Shown piece by piece: positions 55,888 through 64,000 of a stretch of 64,000 nucleotides of DNA (within the stretch, counting starts at the first letter, position 1; each line of letters starts with the position of its first letter). Origin of the DNA: Massarina eburnea CBS 473.64 (Eukaryota; Ascomycota; Dothideomycetes; Pleosporales; Massarinaceae); NCBI GenBank assembly GCA_010093635.1, contig MU006780.1:452678-516677 (forward strand). The letters are read 5' to 3'. The notes under the pieces are model-generated. The model searched no databases. It worked only from the letters and a program-made list of their open reading frames with translations, and was not told the origin of the DNA. Both the position numbers and the translations under genes were made by a program.

Positions 55888-56905
55888 TCAATCCCAATCA
55901 CTATCATCCCCATCCTGCCCCACCGTGCCCTGTTTAATTTTCTTCGTATCAGCCGGATCCTCCTCCTCTTTCCTATTCCGACGTAGCCTCGAATCATTCA
56001 ATCTCACAGCGCCGACATCGACGAGGACTTTTTCCAGATCTAGGGGTGTAAACAAATCAGCAACAACTCCTAACTCCAATTTACCCAAAAACAGAAAAAC
56101 CCCCCGAATAAATAAATAAATGGGTGGACGAATGAATAGAAGAAAAGAAAAGAAGCATAAACATACCCTCAACCCCCGTCCTCACGCCCCTCAACTCCCC
56201 TAGCGTAACAATCTGCATCTTAATATCGCCATCCCTATACACCAACACCGTCGGCGTATTCTTCTCCGGATACCCTTCAATGCACAGATCAGCGCGCATC
56301 TGGCAGAACTTGACGTCGCCGATGCTGCGAGCGAGTTCTCGCCATATGTCGATCAGGACGCGCGATTCCACGTTGGTGCCGTGGGAGGAGGTGAGGAGGA
56401 CGAAAACGTGCGCTTTGTGGGAGGCTTCGGTGACGTCGCGCGAGTAGTCGGGTTTCTGGAGGTGGTAGACTTGGTTGAATACTGAGGCGGTGGTGACGGT
56501 GGAGAGTTCGGCCATGCGTTTTTTTCTGGGTGGGGGGTTAGGTGTGTGGGGTTTTCGTTATGGTGGGGGAGATATGGAGAGAGAGAGGGAGAGAGGGGTG
56601 GACGTACCGATATTCCTCCAGGAAATCCTCATCCTCCTCATCCTCTAGCTCAGCCAACTCGTCCAAATCCTTCCCCTCAAGCCGGTTCTCATGAGCCAAT
56701 CTCCGCGCTTCCTCGAGCGCTTCCTCAATCATCGGGGTCGGGGAGGGTGGCTTCTCCGGGATAACGCCGTGTTTGCGAAGGATATCGTTCCTGCACTTCG
56801 TATTAGTCGTTGCGCATGGCGTAGGATATATAGACCATGGTACCATTCCGTGTCCGCGTTGGGGTCGTCGACGGGGACGTTAACGGGCATGTCTGGCATC
56901 GCCAT
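55888..56905 (-). CDS. PLP2: Phosducin-like protein 2 (thioredoxin-fold CCT cofactor)
   Basis: Four exons (56905-56844, 56790-56608, 56525-56167, 56039-55888) encode 251 aa; all phases close. The 62-nt first exon MAMPDMPVNVPVDDPNADTE joins WNDILRKHGVIPEK, the diagnostic PLP2/PLP3 N-terminal motif. An acidic helical segment (ELAELEDEEDEDFLEEYR) and KKRMAEL follow, then a thioredoxin-like domain (about 90-215: VFVLLTSSHGTN, KFCQMRADLCIEGYPEKNTPTVLVY). The tail is charged and ends DDSDWD. The protein has no catalytic CxxC, as expected. Plp2 binds the cytosolic chaperonin CCT and aids folding of actin and tubulin, and it is essential in yeast. Exon 2 must end at the GTACGT donor for the basic KKR link to be kept. 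Confidence 0.92.
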
Positions 56906-57531
56906 TGTGAGGGCGGTGGGGATGGGATACGGGGGAGAAGGAGGAGGGGCAGTTCGACGTTGACGAGCTGATAGATAGTTCTCGGGAATACGAGTTGGGG
57001 AGAATGAAGCAGGTACGGCGCGTTTATGGCGGGAAGTAGATCAAATGCGGTGTTCTCAATACCGATATGCGGGTGCCTGCTGGCACTACTGACGTAAGGC
57101 GGGACATTGGCGACACGACGCGAAATTGTGTGGCCTTGGTGTTGATCAAGCTTCGATAAGCCTTTGCCAAGACATAGACCCACATCTCATGTCATTGCAA
57201 CACCAAGGGGATGGTGGCGAGCATCGCAAGTCAAGTGTTGCGTGCGATGACGGTGGATCGGGCCTGAGGACTCGCTATTTTGTTGGGAAGAGATGGTGTT
57301 GCAATATGCAATATTAGAACCGAAAAGGCTAGAGAAGAAGCTATCAACTAAAAACCATCAACCATCTACAGACAAGACCGTAATAGAATTACATACACCC
57401 GACATATCAACAACCCTCATCATTTCCTCCTTTTACATATATTCCATCCCCCCAAACATCCACAAACCCAAACCTCCTCCCCAGTACCCATCCCACCACG
57501 CATTCCCCACCCAAGCTCTTCTTCACACACA
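56906..57531. other. Promoter region of PLP2
   Basis: This 0.6-kb region holds the PLP2 promoter and, on the right, the 3' end of the symporter gene. No gene is recognised; the 80-codon plus-strand frame at 57293-57535 is C/A-rich low complexity. Confidence 0.5.
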
Positions 57532-59867
57532 TTAGAAGAACTTCCCCGCCTTCGCAACCTCATCCGTATGCTCCAGCACCCTCTCAGCCTCCCTATCCTC
57601 CACCTCCTGCGCATACCCAGGGTGCGGAATGGGACGATCCAACGCATCGAACCTATGACCCTGAACCCTAGCCACGACATACAAAGTAGCGAGGCGAAGG
57701 CCGCAAGCAGCAAAGCCCCAGAGGAGACCACCGACAGGAGCGGCCACGAAAGCGCCTGAAATCTCTTAGTCGCAAGAAACAACGAGAGAACAAAAATATG
57801 AGAGAAACTTACCAAAAGCACTCCAATCATTCGCATACAACCCACCCTCCAACAGGATCAATTTCCCCGCCAAATCCGCATTCCCCTCATAATACACCAG
57901 GCCGAACAAAAAGATAGTAAACACGCCCCCGAGACCACCGACCACGAAATCGAAGCCCCGCCACCAGTAAAACCGATCACTCAGCCCAATAACCAAACAC
58001 GGCACGACCGACGCGCTAACCAAATCACTAATGAGGAAGATCTGGAGGATATCCGGACTCTTCAGCGCCACGACGACAACAGGAACGATCAAAACGACGA
58101 CGAAAGCGCGAATGACCCATATATTAAGTTTGTTGCGGAAAAGGTCGTTGCTACCGGTGGAAATGATGGCGGATTGGAAAGAATCGAAAGCGGAGGTGGA
58201 GAGGGAAACGACCATGACGAGGACAACGCCAACGACCCACGCAGGAAGTTGTTCGAGGAGGAGGAAGAAGGCGAGATAGCCATTTTCTTCGTCGTCTAAT
58301 CTCCAGGCCCCGGACCACGCGGCGAGAAGACCACCGACACCGACTAGAGTCAAGATGATGCAGACGCCGGCACTGGCCAGACTGACGCCGATCCAGAGAT
58401 CCTTGTCGGTGCGCGCAGCAAAGGTGCGCATCCAGAAGCCGGAGAGGAAGAAATCGTTGGTCAGGATGGCGACGGGGAGGATGTAGATGAGCTGCCAGCC
58501 CAGGAGGCTAGAGTCAAGGAAGCCGGATTGAGCGATGAGAGTGCGGTCGATGTGTGTTTCTACACCGACGGAGATGACGCCGAGGATGATGAGACCAAGG
58601 ACCATGACGCCCTGGATATTGTCGGTGATGAAGGAGACTTTGAAGCCGCCGATAGCTGCACGTTGTTAGTACAGGGAGGGTCGGGGGATAGGAGGATGGT
58701 TACATGTGTAGATGGTAGTAACTGCGCATTCTACAATGACTGCTGGCAGTCCGTCCAAACCAGTCAAGGCAGTGATAATCTGCTGGAGAGCCGAGAGCTC
58801 TGACACCATATACAAAAAGATGGTAATGAGTGTGCAGATGCTCAAAAACAGGCCCGCAACTGTGCCATACCGTTGTCTCGTCCACTCAGTCAAAATGAAG
58901 CCTTCAGGGCACTTGCGCCTGATGATAGGCCCTAGGTACCCAAATACCAACAGCGGGAGTGCCGAGGACAGAGCATACACAACCAGTCCCTGGACTCCCG
59001 CGATGGTAGCAATCTGGGGATACGTAAAGAGGATGCCCGATCCGAGAGCTATTCGTTAGACGGACCTACGTCAGCGTCTGCTAGAAAGGGGGGGAGTATA
59101 AGGGGAGTAGCGGCAGCACGTTCCTCACGCAAGTATTATCTTGATCGAGTTCATACGGTACTTCTCAGCTTCACCTCAGTCATCCCGAAACCACCCAGAT
59201 GCGAAGCATCTAGAGGAATTCAAGCAAATGACGTCGGTTCCGCGCCCGCAGTGTAGCCGCACAGAAGACTTGCTCTCACAGCCACATCTCCCTTTCCATC
59301 CGTCTGAATGGACGCAAGAGAAAACATGACTATGAGAGCGCTTCTGCTCGTGATCTCAAATACGAACCTGTTTGAATCTGACTCGTCTCGACCAAAGCCT
59401 TGCGTTGCGATACGTGACACGTCCCCCCGTGCTGATGTACGTGGTACACTACGATACCGTGGTACCGATGCTGCCGCTGCTCTTCACGCCCAAAGCGTTA
59501 TCGCACGGACGCACTCACCCGAAGCAATGAAGTTGAGAGCAAGCGGTATGCCTATCAATTGTCAGTCCCCATCCCCAAATCTCGCACCAACGGTTATTGA
59601 AAGCAATGTGGAAAAAGCATAACAAAAAAACAACACGCAGACGCGGGTTCGGTTTTCTGACCCTTTTGTGTCTTGTTACTAGACAGCCATTCCGTCTTAG
59701 ACTGATGTCGCAGACGCCACGCGATGTAGCATCCGGTCACTCTGTGCGAGGTCAGTTCCGTGGAAGCGTTCGTCATTTGCACTCCCCTCCCCCAAATGCA
59801 CTTACAGAAATGCGCCATAAGTCAGGTATATGATGGCGTTGGACGCCTGGGTTGAAGGCACGCCCAT
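57532..59867 (-). CDS. Sodium:solute symporter (SSS) family transporter
   Basis: Six exons (59867-59806, 59741-59662, 59551-59519, 59048-58704, 58655-57813, 57755-57532) give 528 aa, with every phase closing. The first exon starts MGVPSTQASNAIIYLTYGAF. Exon 3 is a 33-nt micro-exon that supplies IPLALNFIAS between QKG and ALGSGILFTYPQIATIAGV, the sodium-site helix-1/2 text of the family. Then follow VVYALSSALPLLVFGYLGP, GFILTEWTRQRYG, FLYMVSELSAL, the SIGGFKVSFITDNIQGVMVL block, and SLSTSAFDSFQSAI. About 13 helices are expected. Members take up urea, polyamines or other solutes with Na+ or H+; this one resembles fungal DUR3 paralogs, but the substrate is uncertain. Intron 3 is unusually long (470 nt). 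Confidence 0.85.
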
Positions 59868-60361
59868 GTCGTCTGTATATGCAGGATAGATGGGGGTGAC
59901 GGGTGGATGGGACGGCCTTTTTGAAGGGGTGGAGTCGTCCGGGGCCAGACCAAAATTTGCTTTTTCCACGGGCAGACCCCCGCACCCTTTCCGCTACAGG
60001 AAGTTACACCACTAGCGCGCGTGGCGGCAACCCCGTCTCTCCGGACCAACTCGTGGACTGGGGACGACGAATAATAAGGTAGGAGCTGATGTATTGGTAT
60101 GGACATGAAATTGAATTCAAGGCGGGAAGGGTATAAACATAACAAACAGTTTCCCTATACAGATAAGCATGATACCCATGAGCAACCTTCAAGCGCACTA
60201 CACGCCCCAGTACAATCATAACCCTCACCATCCCAGGCTGTACATGTATCTCACAACAATCCCGTGGTGTACGTGAAAGGAAAAGAAGCAGAACAAAAAA
60301 TAAAATGAATTTGCGCCCATCGCATCGCATCGCATCGCCGCCCCCCAAAGTCCCACCCCAA
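59868..60361. other. Promoter region of the symporter gene
   Basis: About 0.5 kb holding the symporter promoter and the 3' end of SNX3. No further gene is seen. A tcgca repeat lies near 60319-60338. Confidence 0.5.
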
Positions 60362-60916
60362 CTACCAAGCATGGCGGTCCCAATTCGGATCTATGCGCCA
60401 TCAGCAGCAAACTCACCAGATAGCAACAATCAATCCCAAAGGCCAACACACTCCCACTCACCTTGCACAAAAGCCGCGAGCACCTTGCTCCCCGTCTGCA
60501 GCAGCGGATGGCCGACGACAATCTGCAGGAAGCGCTGCAAGCCCTCCCTCCTATGCTCAATCACATCGTCCGAGAAGCGGTTCGTCAAGACCTTGCCCGG
60601 CAGCGGCGGTATGGTGACGCGCGCAGACTCGCGCTCGAGGATATCGCGAAAGGCCTCGAACTCGCTGTATCGGCGGCGCACGGTCGAGGACTTGAGTTTG
60701 AAGGCGGGGATATTCGTGCGCATGACGATTTCATACGTGGTGTACATGCCGCGGCCCATGCCGTGCGTCATTGGGTTTCTAACCTGGGGGCAGCTGTGAG
60801 TTTCGGGGCTTTCGGCGGGGTATTCGGGACCGTGGTACCTCGATCTCGAGGAAGTTCTCGGGCGGCCCGTAGAGCTCTTCGAACGACTGCTGGCGCGACT
60901 CGGGTAGTGACTGCAT
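60362..60916 (-). CDS. SNX3: Sorting nexin 3 (PX-domain protein)
   Basis: Three exons (60916-60839, 60783-60462, 60390-60362) give 142 aa, the usual length of fungal Snx3. The 29-nt last exon supplies the conserved ending DPNWDRHAW. The text begins MQSLPESRQQSFEELYGPPE, followed by a PX domain: RRRYSEFEAFRDILERE (phosphate-binding RRRYSEF), IPPLPGK (Pro-rich loop), FSDDVIEHRREGLQRFL. Snx3 binds PI3P on endosomes and works with retromer to return membrane proteins to the Golgi. An upstream in-frame ATG at 60976 would add 20 residues; 60916 is preferred because family members start MQ-LP. Without the splices the frame ends in an unrelated GEWECVGLWD tail. Confidence 0.93.
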
Positions 60917-61333
60917 CGTGGCTCTGCTTTTCGCTGGCTGTGAGGTCGAGCTGGAGGTTGTCGCGCGAGCAAGCAATACGTCGGGTCGAGAGCGGGCTGG
61001 GGTGGGGCTAGCATTTAGGCACGATTACGTACGTACAGCTTCTCAAACACTAAAACTCTTATTACCATGATGGCTATTTTTAACGCCGCCGCCAGGTAGC
61101 AGTAGGCGATTAATTATCAAACGCCGTTACGGTAAAGAGACACGTCACGACGAGCAAACCATGTGTTTTGAAGGCAGGCAGTAATTATTGCATTTCGCTA
61201 TTATACAATCATGTCCTGTAATTATCCATAAACTCATCAGGAAAAAAAAACCTTTAAACACCCAAGTGGCAGCGTTATGCCGGGATATCATCCATCACTC
61301 ATCGTCCGTTCGGCCATTGATTCTGCCAAGCAC
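60917..61333. other. Short intergenic region
   Basis: Holds the SNX3 promoter and the 3' end of the hydrophilic repeat protein gene, with an A run (61242-61250). No gene seen. Confidence 0.5.
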
Positions 61334-62611
61334 TTAGATGGCAGAGGTCTTGTTGCCACCATACGTCTTCGAGCCGTCCAAGTTTGAGTCGACACGCGGG
61401 TCGGCCTTGTTGAGCATGTTGCTCTTGTGCGGGCCAGCAGTGTCGGGAGCCGGGCCGGGGCCGCCGTGGGCGTTGTGAGTGCCGTGAGTACCACCGACAC
61501 CAGTTCCACCAACACCGGTTCCATGTGTGTTGTGCTGGTCGTGAGCACCTCCGACACCGGTTCCGTGTGTGTTGTGCTGGTCATGGGCTCCACCGAGACC
61601 GTTTCCGCCGACTGCAGTTCCATGTGTGTTGTGGGTGTTGCTACCGGCTAGGCCTGAAGAGCCGTGGGTGTTGCCAGTGAGGCCCGAGGTGCCTTGAGTG
61701 TTTCCAGTCAAGCCCGAAGTGCCATGGGTGTTGTGAGCTCCGTCATAGCCAGGGCCGGAGTGGTTGTTGCCGGTCAAGCCTGAGCCATGTGTGTTGCCGG
61801 TCAGGCCTGAAGAGTTGTAGTCGTTACCCGTGCCGGCCAAGCCCGAGGTGCCGTGGGTGTTGTGAGCGCCTCCGATGCCAGTGCTGCCGACACCAGTTCC
61901 GTGTGTGTTGTGGGTATCATGGGCGCCTCCAAGACCGGATCCGCCAACACCAGTTCCGTATGTGTGCTGGTTGCCAGTCAAGCCGGAGGTACCATGCGTG
62001 TTGTGGACTCCGTCAATACCGTTGCCAGTGTGACGAGTAGATCCAGTGTTGCCATAGGCGCCGTGGTTGTCAGAGTCAACACGAGGGTCGGCCTGGTTGG
62101 CGATACGGCTGTCATGAGGACCGGTAGGATCGGATCCAGCGTTGCCAGAGAGACCGGCATTGGGGTGGCCGCCAGTGCCAGCAGTGTTACCGTATCCGCC
62201 TACACGATCAGAGTCGACGCGAGGATCAACCTGGTTGGCGGCGCGGTTGCCGTGAGGGCCAGTGGGGTCATGGCCGTAGCCATGGCCGCCGGTAGACTTT
62301 GTGTTGCCAACACCTCCGGGGATGTCAGAGTCGATGCGGGGGTCGGCCTTGTTGCCCAAGTGTGCGTCGTGAGGGCCTGACGGGTCGCCGTGGGCATGTG
62401 TGCCGGTGGTGCCGGTGTGAGTGCCGGTAGTACCGGTGGTGCCAGTGGGGTGGCTGCCAGTCGTACCGGCGTGGGTTCCAGTGGGGTTGGCAGTGGAGTG
62501 GGCACCAGTGGTGTTGGAGTGGGCACCGGTGTTGTGTGTGGTGTCGGTCTCCTTGTCCTTGTGTAGGACACCCTCGACCTTCGCCTTGACCTTCTCTACG
62601 ATGCCAGACAT
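61334..62611 (-). CDS. LEA-like repetitive hydrophilic protein
   Basis: A single exon of 425 aa. It starts MSGIVEKVKAKVEGVLHKDK, the only amphipathic helix, and is otherwise composed of Gly, Thr, His, Asn and Ser. Four units of the form GPH-(6 to 8)-N-(K/Q)-(A/V)-DPR-(I/V)-DS(D/N) occur in the N-terminal half and at the C-terminus. Between them are many GAHNTHGTSGLTGN-like repeats. There is no signal peptide, Cys or membrane segment, and low complexity points to intrinsic disorder. The style is that of fungal hydrophilins/LEA-like stress proteins that protect cells during drying or dormancy, but no activity can be assigned. The ATG at 62611 was chosen because the frame upstream is 5' UTR-like; a TATA box lies 130 bp upstream. 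Repeats make the length likely to vary. Confidence 0.8.
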   Translation of the reverse strand: MSGIVEKVKAKVEGVLHKDKETDTTHNTGAHSNTTGAHSTANPTGTHAGTTGSHPTGTTGTTGTHTGTTGTHAHGDPSGPHDAHLGNKADPRIDSDIPGGVGNTKSTGGHGYGHDPTGPHGNRAANQVDPRVDSDRVGGYGNTAGTGGHPNAGLSGNAGSDPTGPHDSRIANQADPRVDSDNHGAYGNTGSTRHTGNGIDGVHNTHGTSGLTGNQHTYGTGVGGSGLGGAHDTHNTHGTGVGSTGIGGAHNTHGTSGLAGTGNDYNSSGLTGNTHGSGLTGNNHSGPGYDGAHNTHGTSGLTGNTQGTSGLTGNTHGSSGLAGSNTHNTHGTAVGGNGLGGAHDQHNTHGTGVGGAHDQHNTHGTGVGGTGVGGTHGTHNAHGGPGPAPDTAGPHKSNMLNKADPRVDSNLDGSKTYGGNKTSAI

Positions 62612-63877
62612 GATGAAGAGGTGTGTGTATGTGTGTATGGGTTGTATAGGAGAAGAGTTGTGAAGTGGATTGAAGCTTGGAAGATGTGATTGAGCTTGTG
62701 GTTGTGATGAAGGAGAGGCTTGGTGGCAGAGAGTACAAGGCTTATATACCAAAGCGTAGGTGCTACTTCCCCAAACGTCTTCTACGTCATAACATGGTAG
62801 TCTAACGCTTTCAATCAGCAGGCCGGGCAAAAGATGCGGTGCGACTGCCTGACACCCGCTACGCCCAGCGAACGGAAACAGGTGCCGTGGTGGTCTTTCG
62901 TCATTGCAATTGCACCTTACGCAAACCCGATTGACGAAAAGTCACACATGCCAGTCATGATGACCAGTGATCGACCTGCTTTGTCTGTGGAAGACGAACG
63001 CCACACATGAGCTCCCCCAGTTCCCCTCATGCGCCAACGGGAGCCTTTTTCTGACACATGCGGCTAGTACCTGGCTCTAAACAGCTAGGCCGCGATGGTG
63101 AAGTTCCAGTGTCCGATTCCGTGGCCGTGCAAGCAGAACCGCCTGGAACGTCATAGCGGGGAAAGCGGAGGTGGCCCAAAGCTTAGCGGACAGCTAGTAA
63201 GCCTGTTTCGGGTTCATCGTGCTCAGCCTTGTGCCTATCTATCGATCACTCTAGCCTCAAGGAGACGTCTGTGGCGGTGGAAACAGGGAAAAGTTGGCTT
63301 TGCCGTGTCCTCCAAGGTACTCCAGGTTGAGACGCGCGGAGAATTGATCCGTCCGGCATGGGTGAGGGAAGATGCAAGGAAGGCTCTTCTTCTTGGTGTC
63401 TCTCTGGAACCGCTTTTCGACGCGGAGGTGCGACTTGCCCTTACGTCATGACGTTGCCTGAGCCGTTGGATCATCGCGATGTGAGCAAGAAAAGCAAACA
63501 AACAACAGTAATACGGGACGCGGGGTTGACGTGCGTTGCAATTCCGAGCGTTCCGAAACGTGTTATTTACGGCACCAACGGGAGCGGCGTTGGACATTCC
63601 GATCACGCAGGGCATGTAAATCGTCCCATACAGATCATAAGATCGATGTTAATAATGTGGCGGTGATGGGGAATCCGCAAACAGGCCAAATCCCCGGTCC
63701 TTGGAGCGCCACCTTGGGGATGGGCAATGCGTGATGGACGAATGACGTAACTGTTAAAGCGGGCCAATGGTGCCAACAACAAACTTTACTACCACGACGA
63801 GAACTGTTTCTCCACGAGTCGCAGCACAATCCTAGGTCATTCTTGTCATCCTTTCATCTCCGAGACAGGTTTTCTCC
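62612..63877. other. Divergent promoter region
   Basis: This 1.3-kb region lies between the divergently transcribed hydrophilic-repeat gene and the gene at the right edge. It holds a TATA element (62741-62750) and a CCCCT stress-element-like core near 63022. Frames of up to 126 codons show no domain. Confidence 0.55.
62741..62750 (-). promoter_or_regulatory. TATA box of the hydrophilic-repeat gene
   Basis: On the gene strand ggtatataag lies 130-139 bp before the ATG at 62611, a strong TATA match at a normal distance, fitting a highly inducible gene. Confidence 0.55.
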
Positions 63878-64000
63878 ATGGCAGACAAGGTCAAGGAAGT
63901 TGCGGTCGAGGAGTTCCAGCAGGCCAAGGTGCTCGCGCAAGATGCCGTCCGCTCTGGCGCATACCTCTACCCCATCAAGGTAAGCTGTAACGAGCTTCGA
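63878..64000 (+). CDS. First exon of a gene cut by the window edge
   Basis: ATG at 63878 opens a 34-codon exon (MADKVKEVAVEEFQQAKVLA, then a QDAVRSGAYLYPIK-type end) that reaches a good donor, AAG|GTAAGC, at 63980. The remaining 21 bases are intron. The amphipathic start followed by RSGAYLYPIK resembles the N-terminus of fungal EI24/LDS-like (Rrt8, outer spore wall) membrane proteins. That is an impression from a short piece, and the rest of the gene is outside the window. Confidence 0.5.
   Translation, partial: MADKVKEVAVEEFQQAKVLAQDAVRSGAYLYPIKVSCNELR

Noticed and set aside
61427..62380. Plus-strand frames opposite the hydrophilic-repeat gene
   Set aside because: Antisense shadows created by the repeat; no independent start context or features.

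Overview
This window comes from a filamentous ascomycete (Pezizomycotina; Dothideomycetes is my guess, made from general gene style and not testable here). The evidence is short (about 46-60 nt) GT-AG introns with CTAAC/CTGAC-like branch sites, typical fungal families (ATG15, GH43, MFS DHA2, SNX3, PLP2, DUF7703- and DUF1772-like proteins), and a long AT-rich block carrying the signature of repeat-induced point mutation (RIP).

Layout. (1) 1-384 is a 24-bp tandem array running off the left edge. (2) 385 to about 13290 is a RIP-mutated graveyard almost without open frames: a Ty3/gypsy relic (zinc knuckle, DTGS protease, reverse transcriptase, RNase H, integrase-like tail), an unidentified relic whose in-frame stops read as former CAG/CAA/TGG codons, and the RNase H end of a LINE. 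Two copies of a 46-bp near-palindrome lie about 4.8 kb apart in it. (3) At its right edge composition becomes normal and a three-exon gene for a small MID-PIWI Argonaute-like protein begins (13312-15166). It has no N or PAZ domain, and three of the four catalytic positions are replaced. (4) 16388-24631 holds an MFS transporter, a large dynamin-like GTPase and a DUF7703-type membrane protein. (5) 24952-26639 is an intact Tc1/mariner transposon with long terminal inverted repeats, a TA duplication and an undamaged DD34E transposase; it shows no RIP and sits just upstream of the DUF7703 gene. (6) 28460-39353 holds an aldo/keto reductase, a repeat-rich coiled-coil protein, a GH43 glycosidase, a DUF1772-like membrane protein and the autophagy lipase ATG15. 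(7) 39354-51562 is gene-poor: a possible decayed aspartic protease, a cytochrome P450 and a secreted intradiol dioxygenase facing each other tail to tail, and a small Cys-rich protein with a truncated second copy 0.7 kb away. (8) 51563-64000 holds a Yap-like bZIP factor, then phosducin-like PLP2, a six-exon sodium/solute symporter, sorting nexin SNX3 and a repetitive LEA-like hydrophilic protein (all on the minus strand), and the first exon of a further gene at the right edge.

Most genes are unrelated housekeeping or metabolic genes, and no clear biosynthetic cluster is present. Apart from the first exon of the edge gene, exon models for multi-exon genes were assembled by hand from splice motifs, and all phases close. 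The most unusual item is the small, probably slicer-dead Argonaute-like gene at the edge of RIP-silenced DNA. No tRNA, rRNA or CRISPR features were seen.
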